From an uncultured Asticcacaulis sp. (lineage in GTDB: Bacteria > Pseudomonadota > Alphaproteobacteria > Caulobacterales > Caulobacteraceae), in the NCBI GenBank assembly GCA_946480525.1, contig CAMLLA010000044.1, positions 1 to 15,774 of the forward strand: a stretch of 15,774 bases of DNA, given 5' to 3'. The translations under genes and the position numbers were made by a program. The notes beneath the pieces are model-generated. The model was not told where the DNA came from. It worked only from the letters and a program-made list of their open reading frames with translations, and made no database searches. This document shows positions 7,738-14,288 of this stretch, in pieces. Numbering within the stretch: the first letter of the stretch is position 1; every line of letters begins with the position of its first letter.

Positions 7738-7773
7738 AGAAAAGGCAGTCTCACTTTGGAATGTGAAACTGCC
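7738..7773 (-). terminator. intrinsic terminator of the SGNH hydrolase gene
   Basis: Read on the minus strand, GGCAGT-T-TCAC pairs with GTGA-G-ACTGCC around an 8-nt loop (10 bp with one internal mismatch). The T-rich run TTTTCTATG follows immediately. It begins 31 nt past the stop of the SGNH gene and ends 33 nt before the FAS1 start codon. Confidence 0.8.
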
Positions 7774-7804
7774 CGTCGATTGTCAGGATGTCATCATTCG
7801 GAAT

Positions 7805-9040
7805 CTATTTCCTGAACAACTTCAGGTCGATATATTCGCCCATGGCCTTATAGCCGGCGATGGATGGGTGCAGGTGATCGCCGGAATCGAATTCTGCCTT
7901 CATGATGCTGGGATTGGCTGGATCGCGCGTCAGGGCGTCGAAATCGATGACGCCGTCAAAATGGCCGGGCGTGCGGATCCAGGCATTGATCGCCTGGCGG
8001 TCGGCTTCATTGGCGGCGTCGGGATGGTAATAGCCGTTGCCGCCATAGGGCAGGATGGTCGCGCCATAGACTGTGATGCCGTGCGCGTGGGCGCGATCGA
8101 TGATCTGGCGATAGCTGGCGATCAGGCGGTTGACCAGGGCCGCGTGCTCTTCGGGCGTCACGGCCGCGTCGCGGGTCAGGGTGCCAAGGTCGTTCACGCC
8201 TTCGAGCAGGATCAGGTATTTGACGCCCGGTTGCGCCAGCACGTCGCGGTCCAGCCGCGCCATGGCGTTCGGGCCTGAGCCATCGAGCAGCAGACGGTTG
8301 CCGCCAATACCCTGATTGAGCACGGCCAGTGGGATTTTCGCTTCGTTGAGGCGGCGGATCAGGGTGTCGGGCCAGCGCGCATTTGTGTTGGGCTGGACGC
8401 CATAGCCATCGGTGATCGAGTCGCCCAGGGTGACAATGGCGCCCCTGGCCTTGCCTTCGACCTCGACGCCCGCCACATAGTACCAGCGGGTGATCTTCTG
8501 CGCGTCGGCCAGGTCCGTGTCGGCGACGCGGTTGCCCTTGGTAAGGTGAGAGTGGGCGCGGGCGCCCGGATGGCTGGTCTGACGTTCCGGCGGCTCGGCC
8601 TGCCAGGTCGAGACGGCCAGGTCGGTCATGCCATGGACCGGCATATCGATCGGATCTGACACGTATTCGGCGCCGGCAGGAATGGTCACCGAGGGCTGGC
8701 CGGCAAAGGTCACGACGCGACGTGTGTCCGGCTGAATGCGCGCGCTGTCGTTCGCGGCCGATTTCGCCACCTCGACGGCGCCGAAACGCACCGGTGCGGT
8801 GCCGAAAGCGTTGGACAGGCGGATACGAATGCGATTGCCTGGCGCGGTGACGCGGATGATCTGGCGCAGGGTGGCGTCGGTCAGGTCCGCCGCGGGCAGG
8901 GTGTTCTTTTCGTCCGGTGTCATCTGCGATGAGGCCCACGCAGCGGTCCAGGTCTGTTTTGGCTTGGCCAGAACGGGCGCGGCAGTGGTGGCAGTCAGGG
9001 CCAGCGCAATAAGTCCGGCACGCAGGAAGTGGCTGAACAT
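7805..9040 (-). CDS. secreted SGNH/GDSL-family hydrolase (probable carbohydrate esterase)
   Basis: The 411-residue product has a signal peptide at 1-25 (LIALALTATTAAPVLA). A beta-rich N-terminal domain (about 28-190, with WTAAWASSQM and IRIRLSNAFG) precedes the SGNH domain. Block I is GDSITDG (206-212, nucleophile S208), block II QGIGGNRLL (243-251), block III GVNDLG (281-286, N283), and block V DHLHPS (388-393, catalytic D388 and H391). This two-domain layout is common in secreted esterases that deacetylate plant polysaccharides, but the substrate is inferred. GGAGG (9045-9049) precedes the ATG. The 13-bp operator core shared with GH9 lies 20 nt upstream of the start, so the two enzymes are probably induced together: deacylation by this protein, chain cleavage by GH9. 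An arylesterase or lipase role is an alternative. Confidence 0.92.
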   Translation of the reverse strand: MFSHFLRAGLIALALTATTAAPVLAKPKQTWTAAWASSQMTPDEKNTLPAADLTDATLRQIIRVTAPGNRIRIRLSNAFGTAPVRFGAVEVAKSAANDSARIQPDTRRVVTFAGQPSVTIPAGAEYVSDPIDMPVHGMTDLAVSTWQAEPPERQTSHPGARAHSHLTKGNRVADTDLADAQKITRWYYVAGVEVEGKARGAIVTLGDSITDGYGVQPNTNARWPDTLIRRLNEAKIPLAVLNQGIGGNRLLLDGSGPNAMARLDRDVLAQPGVKYLILLEGVNDLGTLTRDAAVTPEEHAALVNRLIASYRQIIDRAHAHGITVYGATILPYGGNGYYHPDAANEADRQAINAWIRTPGHFDGVIDFDALTRDPANPSIMKAEFDSGDHLHPSIAGYKAMGEYIDLKLFRK

Positions 9041-9060
9041 CGATCCTCCAGGGCGCCTTA

Positions 9061-9074
9061 TGGTAGCGCTATCT
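9061..9074 (-). promoter_or_regulatory. LacI-family operator, SGNH hydrolase promoter
   Basis: TGGTAGCGCTATCT on the plus strand (AGATAGCGCTACCA in the direction of the gene) shares 13 consecutive bases with the GH9 operator. It lies 20 nt before the ATG and just downstream of a predicted -10, a position expected to block initiation or clearance. Confidence 0.75.
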
Positions 9075-9081
9075 TGAAAGG

Positions 9082-9110
9082 AAGGTAGGCCGGTGCCGTG
9101 CGATTTGCAA
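9082..9110 (-). promoter_or_regulatory. predicted sigma-70-type promoter of the SGNH hydrolase gene
   Basis: On the minus strand TTGCAA (9110-9105) and TACCTT (9087-9082) are separated by exactly 17 bp. Initiation about 7 nt downstream (near 9075) would place the LacI-type site at about +1 to +14. The -10 is weak, so the call is moderate. Confidence 0.4.
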
Positions 9111-9123
9111 GTTGTGGGCAGAC

Positions 9124-9164
9124 AAAAAGTACCCCGGACGCTATGGGCTAAATGCGTCCGGGGT
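9124..9164 (-). terminator. intrinsic terminator without an obvious upstream gene
   Basis: The 11-bp perfect stem ACCCCGGACGC/GCGTCCGGGGT has a 12-nt loop. On the minus strand the T-tract ACTTTTTG (9131-9124) follows directly. On the plus strand the tract is only TTTAAG. It therefore best stops leftward transcription coming from 9165 or beyond. Confidence 0.75.
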
Positions 9165-9232
9165 TTAAGTTAACCGATGAGCTTTGGAGCCATTGGTCAG
9201 AAGCCGCCAGATGAGAGGGCGAAGCGGCTACT
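9124..9232 (-). ncRNA. candidate small RNA, minus strand, about 109 nt
   Basis: A strong terminator (ACCCCGGACGC 9131-9141 paired with GCGTCCGGGGT 9154-9164, 11 bp, followed on the minus strand by ACTTTTTG) has no protein gene to its right on that strand. Reading leftward toward it, TTGAAA (9268-9263), an 18-bp spacer and TATCAC (9244-9239) make a plausible promoter, with a start near 9232. The intervening sequence can form a first hairpin, AGCCGC/GCGGCT (9229-9224 and 9207-9202), whose 16-nt loop holds CGCCCTCTC. I found no conserved RNA family. Alternatively the stem is only an insulator between divergent promoters. Confidence 0.35.
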
Positions 9233-9240
9233 GTAACCGT

Positions 9241-9420
9241 GATATGGTAAATGTATTAGGAGTTTCAAGATATTAAAATGGAAAAACTTTTGACTTAGTT
9301 TTAACACGATTTTGCAGAATTAAACCCCAGGTTTGCCATGATTTTGTCGTCATTTTCCTAAGTCTGTACTTATGTATAAAAGTGTACATTTGCTTGTTTC
9401 TGTAGTATTCCACCGATCGC
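9241..9420. other. AT-rich intergenic stretch
   Basis: By hand count these 180 bases contain about 59 G+C (33%), against a G+C-rich background. They contain no credible coding frame: the one ORF crossing it shares its 3' half with the M28 gene and has no ribosome site. A 24-bp imperfect dyad with matching ends TGTAC and GTACA lies at 9365-9388. The stretch probably holds upstream promoter or regulator-binding elements for the flanking M28 gene or the candidate small RNA. Nothing more can be recognised. Confidence 0.5.
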
Positions 9421-9425
9421 CGCAC

Positions 9426-9453
9426 TTGACACACCGGCGCGCGGCCCTAGTCT
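9426..9453 (+). promoter_or_regulatory. predicted promoter of the M28 peptidase gene
   Basis: TTGACA (9426-9431), a 16-bp G+C-rich spacer and TAGTCT (9448-9453; the CTAG part fits the Caulobacter housekeeping -10 style) give a start near 9460. That leaves a short leader of about 24 nt carrying CGGAG (9473-9477) before the ATG. Confidence 0.55.
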
Positions 9454-9483
9454 CCACTGATACCTTTTTTCCCGGAGCCTTCC

Positions 9484-11115
9484 ATGTTCAAGCGCATTGT
9501 CCTGACCTCCGCCGCCGTACTGGCGCTGGCCTCGTCCGCGTTCGCTGCCCCGCCGCAACTAAACGCCGCGCGGATTTCGAAGGACGTGAAGACACTGTCT
9601 GATGACTCGTTCGAAGGCCGTGGCATTGCCACACCCGCCGAAGCCAAGGTGATCGATTTTGTCTCCAACGGGTTCAAGGCGGCGGGGCTGGAGCCCGGCG
9701 GCGAGAACGGCGGCTGGACGCAGGACGTGAAACTGCGCAAGTTCACGCTGAGCGAGCCCAACCTTGCCTTCGATACAGGGGCAGGACCCATCGCGCTTAA
9801 GCAGGGCGAAGACATCGTGGCGTCGACGCGCGGCGCGCTGGGCGATGTCAGCTTCGACAAGGCGCCGCTGGTTTTCGCCGGCTATGGCATAGAGGCACCG
9901 GAACGCGGCTGGAACGATTTCAAGGACATGGACGTCCGGGGCAAGATCCTCGTCGTCCTGGTCAACGATCCTGACTTTGCCGAGCCGCAACTGAACACGT
10001 TCGGCGGCAAGGCCATGACCTACTACGGCCGCTGGACCTATAAGTACGAGCAGGCGGCGCGCAAAGGCGCGGCCGGCGTGCTGATCATCCACGACACGGA
10101 CGCGGCGTCCTATGGCTGGGACACGGTGCGCAATTCGTGGACCGGCGACCAGTACGACATCGTCCGGCCCGATCCGTCCGTGACCAGCCCGAAGCTTGAG
10201 GGCTGGATGGCGGGCGCCACGGCGGACAGGCTGTTCAAGGCGGCCGGCCTCGACCTGGCGGCCTTGCGCGTCAAGGCGCGGTCGAAGGACTTCCAGCCGG
10301 TGGCGATGAACGTGACCTTAAGCGGCGGCTACAAGGTCGCGGCATCGGAGATCGTCACCCACAACATCATTGGCCGCCTGAAGGGCTCAAAGTATCCCGA
10401 CGAGACCATCCTCTATACCGGCCATTGGGACCATCTGGGCATCTGCGCCCCGGAGGCGAAGGACAAGATCTGCAACGGCGCCGCCGATAACGGCACGGGG
10501 GTTGCGACCATCATGGAAATCGCCCGCGCGTTCGGCAAGACCAAACCTGAGCGCAGCGTCGTCTTCATCGGCTTTACCGCGGAGGAAAGCGGCCTGCTGG
10601 GCTCGGAATACTATGCTTCCAATCCGCTCTATCCGCTGTCGAAAACGGTTGCCGGCATCAATATCGACATGCTGAGCACCTTTGGCCGCACGCGCAATAT
10701 CGATGTCACCGGTGCCGGGCAGTCGAACCTGGAAGACCTTTTGAAGATCTATGCGTCTGAACAGGGGCGCGTAACCGAGCCCGAAGGCCGCCCGGAAGCC
10801 GGCGGCTTCTTCCGTTCAGATCACTTCCCGCTGGTCAAACGCGGCGTGCCGATGCTGGACGCCAAGGGCGGCGACGATCTGGTCAGGGGCGGCGTGGCGC
10901 GCGGCAAGGCCCTGTCCGAAGAATTCAACGAAAAGCGTTATCACCAGCCGGCCGACGAATGGTCGCCGAACTGGGACATGTCGGGCCTGCTGGAGGACGC
11001 AACCCTCTATTATCGCCTGGGCTCGGCCCTGGCGAATTCGCGCCAATGGCCGCAGTGGCGCGCCACGTCCGAATTCCGAACGGAGCGGGACAAGACGGCG
11101 GCGGACCGCAAGTAG
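9484..11115 (+). CDS. secreted M28-family zinc metallopeptidase (aminopeptidase type)
   Basis: The 543-residue product has a signal peptide at 1-21 (LTSAAVLALASSAFA). A PA-like insertion domain covers roughly 120-290, and the M28 catalytic core 291-515. All expected co-catalytic zinc ligands and catalytic residues are visible: H314 in TGHWDHLG, bridging D335 in GAADNGTG, E367/E368 in FTAEESGLLGSEYY, D395 in NIDMLS and H447 in RSDHFPL. YHQPADEW (486-493) is a further conserved M28 element. Such enzymes remove N-terminal residues from peptides in the periplasm or outside the cell. C321 and C330, between the first two ligands, may form a disulfide. Start supported by CGGAG about 6 nt upstream. 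The gene appears monocistronic: its own promoter in front and a terminator-like fold over its stop codon. Confidence 0.95.
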   Translation: MFKRIVLTSAAVLALASSAFAAPPQLNAARISKDVKTLSDDSFEGRGIATPAEAKVIDFVSNGFKAAGLEPGGENGGWTQDVKLRKFTLSEPNLAFDTGAGPIALKQGEDIVASTRGALGDVSFDKAPLVFAGYGIEAPERGWNDFKDMDVRGKILVVLVNDPDFAEPQLNTFGGKAMTYYGRWTYKYEQAARKGAAGVLIIHDTDAASYGWDTVRNSWTGDQYDIVRPDPSVTSPKLEGWMAGATADRLFKAAGLDLAALRVKARSKDFQPVAMNVTLSGGYKVAASEIVTHNIIGRLKGSKYPDETILYTGHWDHLGICAPEAKDKICNGAADNGTGVATIMEIARAFGKTKPERSVVFIGFTAEESGLLGSEYYASNPLYPLSKTVAGINIDMLSTFGRTRNIDVTGAGQSNLEDLLKIYASEQGRVTEPEGRPEAGGFFRSDHFPLVKRGVPMLDAKGGDDLVRGGVARGKALSEEFNEKRYHQPADEWSPNWDMSGLLEDATLYYRLGSALANSRQWPQWRATSEFRTERDKTAADRK

Positions 11116-11130
11116 TCTTTTGTTTTGTTG
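11092..11130 (+). terminator. possible terminator overlapping the M28 stop codon
   Basis: AAGAC (11092-11096) can pair with GTCTT (11115-11119), enclosing GCGG/CCGC (11098-11101 and 11106-11109), followed by TTTTGTTTTGTTG. The stem is discontinuous, so this is only moderately likely. Confidence 0.4.
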
Positions 11131-11141
11131 CGATATGCCTG

Positions 11142-11172
11142 TTGACCCTCACGCGGCGTGAGAGACTATTCC
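11142..11172 (+). promoter_or_regulatory. MerR-type promoter with operator dyad in the spacer
   Basis: TTGACC (11142-11147) is followed at once by the perfect 15-bp dyad CTCACGC-G-GCGTGAG (11148-11162). With TATTCC (11167-11172) as -10 the spacer is 19 bp, the over-long spacing typical of MerR-activated promoters; ACTATT at 17 bp is the alternative. The regulator gene begins 42 nt further on, so autoregulation is expected. Confidence 0.7.
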
Positions 11173-11214
11173 CTCGTCTTGCGCGATTTTTCCCCTCGGC
11201 GCGGAGATGGACAG

Positions 11215-11994
11215 GTGACACGCTATACCGTCAAACAGCTCGCCGATCTGGCCCGGATCTCGGTCCGGACCCTGCATCACTATGACGACATTGGCCTGCT
11301 CAAGCCTGCCTATCTCGGGACCAACGGCTACAGATACTACGAACAGCCTCAGCTTTACCGCTTGCAGCAGATACTGATGTACCGCGAATTCGGCCTTCCG
11401 CTCGATGAGATCAGCGATCTGATCGACGCAGCCGACTTCGACGTGGCGTCCAGCCTGCGCCAGCACCGCGCACGGCTGACCGAGCATCTGCGGCGTCAAC
11501 AGGCGCTGCTCCGGGTCATAGACGAGACCCTGGCGCGGCTTGATGGAGATGAGACCATGCAAGACAGCGGACTTTATAACTGGCAATCCCCCGCCAAGCA
11601 GGCGGAATACGAGGCGTGGCTTGCCGAGCGCTACGGCCCACAGGCGCACGACTGGATCGCGAACAGCCAGCGGCGGATGGCGGGTTTCAGCGATGACGAG
11701 AAACAGGCGGCGATGGACCGGCTGAAGGCGATTGAAGGCGACCTGGTCGAGGCGTTTCAACACGGGCAGGAAGCCGATAGCGACGCGATCGAACCGGTCC
11801 TTACGGCGCATCGCGACTGGGTGGCGCACATGTGGAACCGGCCATGCCCGCCAGGCGCATATGTGATACTGTCCGACATGTATGCTGGCCACCCGGACTT
11901 CGTTGCGCGGTTCGACAGCCTGGTGCCGGGATTTTGCGCCTGGCTGGTGGCGGCCATGAAGGCGCATGCCGAACGGGCTACAGAAACATCTTAG
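11215..11994 (+). CDS. MerR-family regulator with TipAS-type ligand-binding domain
   Basis: The product has 259 residues from the GTG at 11215, chosen because GGAG (11203-11206) lies 8 nt before it and because the residues it begins (TRYTVKQLADLARISVRTLHHYDDIGLL) are the standard N-terminus of a MerR winged helix. The HTH and wing occupy about 1-70 (GYRYYE at 38-43). A dimerisation coiled coil spans about 75-112. A TipAS-like helical domain spans about 125-255, recognisable by HRDWVAHMW (199-207), LSDMYAGHPDFVARFD (219-234) and PGFCAWLVAAM (238-248). TipA-class proteins bind small hydrophobic or thiopeptide-type molecules and activate transcription by untwisting a promoter with a long spacer; such a promoter lies in front of this gene. 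The ligand here is unknown. The YjbR-like gene follows after 10 bp. Confidence 0.9.
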   Translation: MTRYTVKQLADLARISVRTLHHYDDIGLLKPAYLGTNGYRYYEQPQLYRLQQILMYREFGLPLDEISDLIDAADFDVASSLRQHRARLTEHLRRQQALLRVIDETLARLDGDETMQDSGLYNWQSPAKQAEYEAWLAERYGPQAHDWIANSQRRMAGFSDDEKQAAMDRLKAIEGDLVEAFQHGQEADSDAIEPVLTAHRDWVAHMWNRPCPPGAYVILSDMYAGHPDFVARFDSLVPGFCAWLVAAMKAHAERATETS

Positions 11995-12004
11995 GAGATT
12001 TCGA

Positions 12005-12355
12005 ATGACCCTGACGTTCGAGCGTTTGAGCCAGATGGCGCTGGAATTGCCGGGCGTCGAGGTCGGGACGGCCTTTGGGGCTCCGACCTATAAGGTCGGC
12101 AAGAAGTCTTTGTTCTACTGGAATGGCGACCATGGCTGTCCGGTGTTCAAGGTCGACTTCGACGAGCGTGATTTCCTCATCGAAGCCGACCCCGAAACCT
12201 TCTTCACGACGGATCATCACCGCAACTGGCCGTGCGTCCTGGCGCGGCCGGATCGCGTCGACATCGACTGGGTGCGCCAGAACCTTAGACGGGTTTGGCG
12301 CGCCCAGGCGCCGAAGAGGTTGCTCAAGGCGCACGACGCGGATGTTAAGCAATAA
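12005..12355 (+). CDS. MmcQ/YjbR-family protein
   Basis: The 116-residue product is the usual length for the family. Recognisable features are the ALELPGVEVGTAFGAPTYKVGKKSLFYW opening, a central FKVDFDERDFLIEADPETFFTTDHH, and a C-terminal DIDWVRQNLRRVWRAQAPKRLL. YjbR proteins have a CyaY-like fold; the DNA-binding role in the family name is weakly supported. The start at 12005 follows AGGAG (11993-11997) by 7 nt, and that ribosome site overlaps the stop codon of the MerR gene. The pair is therefore almost certainly one operon, and this is the most likely target of that regulator's autoregulatory promoter. Cytoplasmic, no signal peptide. Confidence 0.88.
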   Translation: MTLTFERLSQMALELPGVEVGTAFGAPTYKVGKKSLFYWNGDHGCPVFKVDFDERDFLIEADPETFFTTDHHRNWPCVLARPDRVDIDWVRQNLRRVWRAQAPKRLLKAHDADVKQ

Positions 12356-12391
12356 GGCGGGGCCGCCGCAATTGCAGCCCTATTCGCGCCA

Positions 12392-12417
12392 CATGACGCG
12401 GGCACTTTCGTGTCATG
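12392..12417. other. hairpin-forming inverted repeat between yjbR-like gene and eipA
   Basis: CATGAC (12392-12397) pairs with GTCATG (12412-12417), and as RNA the stem extends through G-U, C-G and G-C to 9 bp with an 8-nt loop. No T-tract follows (GGGGGAG), so it is a weak terminator candidate or a regulator site. Confidence 0.35.
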
Positions 12418-12430
12418 GGGGAGTGTCGGT

Positions 12431-12456
12431 TTAACGGTTCGTTCAGGTCCTATTAA
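12431..12456 (+). promoter_or_regulatory. CtrA-like triple half-site upstream of eipA
   Basis: TTAA (12431-12434), TTCA (12442-12445) and TTAA (12453-12456) are spaced by exactly 7 nt each, i.e. two overlapping TTAA-N7-TTAA boxes sharing one degenerate half-site. The last half-site extends to TTAACC, as in the alphaproteobacterial CtrA consensus. It lies 49 nt before the eipA ATG. Confidence 0.5.
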
Positions 12457-12505
12457 CCTCAAAGCTCCTACAAGCTGTTGAATTCCAGATGTACAGGAGT
12501 TGCGC

Positions 12506-13135
12506 ATGGAACGCCGGACCTTTTTGCAAACCAGCCTCGCGGCCGCCGCTGCGTCTTCCATTCCCGGTCTTGCCCTGGCCCAGGGGGCGACCCCAGGTGC
12601 GACCCAAGGGGGGACGCCGGCACAGCCGCAACCCTATCACGACACGCCGCACTATGACCGTGATGAAATCCTCCAGGCGGGGTCCGATTTCCTGGGCGTG
12701 ACGGTCGAAGCCCTGGGCGGCGCCGTCGAAAAGATCTTCGCCGACTATGGCGATCATCCGACGGCATATATCGCCGGTGAAGAAGCTTCGGGCGCCATCG
12801 GCGTCGGCGTCCGCTACGGCAAGGGCAACCTGTTCATGAAATCGCAGGCCCAGCCGACCCATATCTACTGGCAGGGACCGTCGATCGGTTTCGATACCGG
12901 CGCCAACGCCTCGCGCGTCTTCACCCTGGTCTATAATCTCGACGATCCGAACTTCGTCTACCGCCGCTATCCCGGCGTCGAAGGTTCGGCCTACTTCATC
13001 GGCGGGCTTGGCGTGACCTATCAACGCGCCGAAGGCGTCGTCCTGACGCCGATCCGCGCCGGTGTCGGCTTCCGCCTTGGGGCCAGCGTCGGTTACATGA
13101 ACGTATCCCGTAAGCGGCGTATCCTGCCGCTCTAG
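12506..13135 (+). CDS. eipA: DUF1134 periplasmic protein, EipA-like
   Basis: The product has 209 residues; the ATG at 12506 follows AGGAG (12495-12499) by 6 nt and is preferred to the TTG at 12500. The N-terminus MERRTFLQTSLAAAAASS, ending GLALAQ at 26, has a twin-arginine-like motif (RRTFLQ), so Tat export is possible alongside Sec. A Gly/Pro/Gln linker (27-45) precedes the DUF1134 domain: YDRDEILQAGSDFLG (50-64), YIAGEEASGAIGVGVRYGKG (88-107), YWQGPSIGFD (121-130), LVYNLDDP (141-148) and PIRAGVGFRLGASVGY (182-197). DUF1134 includes Brucella EipA, a small periplasmic beta-barrel needed for envelope integrity and, as I recall, controlled by CtrA. The CtrA-like boxes upstream agree. Molecular activity of the family is unknown. 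Confidence 0.88.
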   Translation: MERRTFLQTSLAAAAASSIPGLALAQGATPGATQGGTPAQPQPYHDTPHYDRDEILQAGSDFLGVTVEALGGAVEKIFADYGDHPTAYIAGEEASGAIGVGVRYGKGNLFMKSQAQPTHIYWQGPSIGFDTGANASRVFTLVYNLDDPNFVYRRYPGVEGSAYFIGGLGVTYQRAEGVVLTPIRAGVGFRLGASVGYMNVSRKRRILPL

Positions 13136-13191
13136 GGTAGCTCAATCGCCGCATGGCTCGCTGCATCGGCAGCGGCGGGCAGTCGCCCTTG

Positions 13192-13217
13192 CCAATCGCC
13201 ATCGTTCTGGCGATTGG
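13192..13217. terminator. perfect hairpin between convergent genes
   Basis: CCAATCGCCA (13192-13201) and TGGCGATTGG (13208-13217) form a perfect 10-bp stem with a 6-nt loop between eipA and the convergent oxidoreductase gene. No T-tract follows on either strand. A second stem, CGCTGC/GCAGCG with loop ATCG, lies at 13159-13174. They may stop or stabilise the 3' ends, but simple intrinsic termination is not shown. Confidence 0.45.
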
Positions 13218-13247
13218 AAATACGAAGCATGAGAATGGCTTTAAACC

Positions 13248-14288
13248 TCAAACCCGGCACGGCAACCGGCGGCCTTCCTTTGCACTCTGAAAGCCCAGAT
13301 CGAGCAGGCGCATGACCTTGCGTGCGTCTTCCGCCGGAACGGGGTTCGGCGCCCCGTCGCGCAGCGTGCGCGCGATGTCCTCATAATAGGCCAGGTAATT
13401 GCCGGGCAGGGTGTCGATAAATTCTGGCGCGCCTGGTTCTCCATCTGTCACCACGGTGATCTGGGTCTTGACGGGGTCATGCCCCCAGCCATCGTCACCC
13501 GGCGTCCGCCTGGCGTCGAACATGTCCTTTTGACAGTCCATGCCATATTTGATGAAGCTGCCAAGCGAGCCCTGGGCCTCCATGGACGGGCCTTCGCTTG
13601 CCGACATCATCGATGAATGCAGAATGACGCGCAAGGGCCCATAACCCAGGACGACATGGAAATAATCGTCCGTGCTGGCGCCGGGGCGCTGGCCGGCGAT
13701 GTCGGCGCTGATCCAGTCCGGCCAGCCGAACAGGTTCAACGCTTGATCCAGAAGGTGCGAGCCAAGATCGTACCAGATTCCCGAACCCGGTCCCGCGCGC
13801 TCGCGCCAGCGGTCGCGCACGACGGGGCGCCAGCGGTCGTAGCGCAGGATGAACTGGTAGATGTCGCCGAGCCTGTCGCGCACGGATTTGAAGGTCAGGT
13901 GATTGCTGTCCCATCGCCGGCAATGAAAGACCGAAAGTGTGCGGCCGGCTCTCTGCGCGTGGTCGATCAGGTCGCGCGCCTCCAGGTCGTTGAGCGCAAA
14001 CGGCTTGTCGATAACGACGTGTTTGCCGGCGTCGAGTGCGGCGTGCGCCTGAGGAGCGTGCAGGTCGTTGGGCGTGGCAATGACGATCAGTTCGATATCC
14101 AGATCGTTCAGCGCGGCGTCGAGCGTTGGCGAAACATACATGCCCGGAATATCGGCAAGAACGTCGCCCGGGCGGGTTGAAACGATCGTCACGAGCTCAA
14201 GGCCGTTCGCAGCGCGGATCAGCGGGGCGTGAATGGTGCGGCCGGCAAAACCGTAGCCGATGAGCGCCGTCTTGACCGGATCATGCAT
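13248..14288 (-). CDS. Gfo/Idh/MocA-family NAD(P)-dependent oxidoreductase
   Basis: The 346-residue product is the typical length. The N-terminal Rossmann fold opens VKTALIGYGFAGRTIHAPLI with the GYGFAG nucleotide loop at 11-16. IVIATPNDLHAPQA (68-81) and the conserved HVVIDKPFALN (90-100, K95) follow; the family usually has EKP, here DKP. WYDLGSHLLDQAL (172-184) supplies the catalytic D174/H178 pair. These enzymes oxidise or reduce sugar and inositol C-OH groups. The RRWDSNHLTFKSV and GSGIWYDLGSHLLDQ segments resemble the YdgJ/IolW (scyllo-inositol dehydrogenase) branch, but the substrate is inferred. Cytoplasmic. Its start overlaps the stop of the upstream oxygenase-like gene by 8 nt (ATGCATGA), and no strong ribosome site is seen, so it is probably translated by coupling. 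Confidence 0.92.
   Translation of the reverse strand: MHDPVKTALIGYGFAGRTIHAPLIRAANGLELVTIVSTRPGDVLADIPGMYVSPTLDAALNDLDIELIVIATPNDLHAPQAHAALDAGKHVVIDKPFALNDLEARDLIDHAQRAGRTLSVFHCRRWDSNHLTFKSVRDRLGDIYQFILRYDRWRPVVRDRWRERAGPGSGIWYDLGSHLLDQALNLFGWPDWISADIAGQRPGASTDDYFHVVLGYGPLRVILHSSMMSASEGPSMEAQGSLGSFIKYGMDCQKDMFDARRTPGDDGWGHDPVKTQITVVTDGEPGAPEFIDTLPGNYLAYYEDIARTLRDGAPNPVPAEDARKVMRLLDLGFQSAKEGRRLPCRV

Noticed and set aside
9194..9201. TGGTCAGA, partial match to the GntR-type operator of GH9
   Set aside because: Only one half-site plus the centre matches; the other half (AGC instead of CCA) does not, so chance is likely.
9365..9388. TGTAC...GTACA dyad as a specific regulator site
   Set aside because: Only the outer 5 bp and scattered inner bases pair and no known operator matched; kept only as a remark on the AT-rich stretch.
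9372..9602. 76-codon frame starting in the AT-rich gap
   Set aside because: It overlaps the M28 signal-peptide region in another frame, has no ribosome site, and its beginning lies upstream of the predicted M28 promoter.
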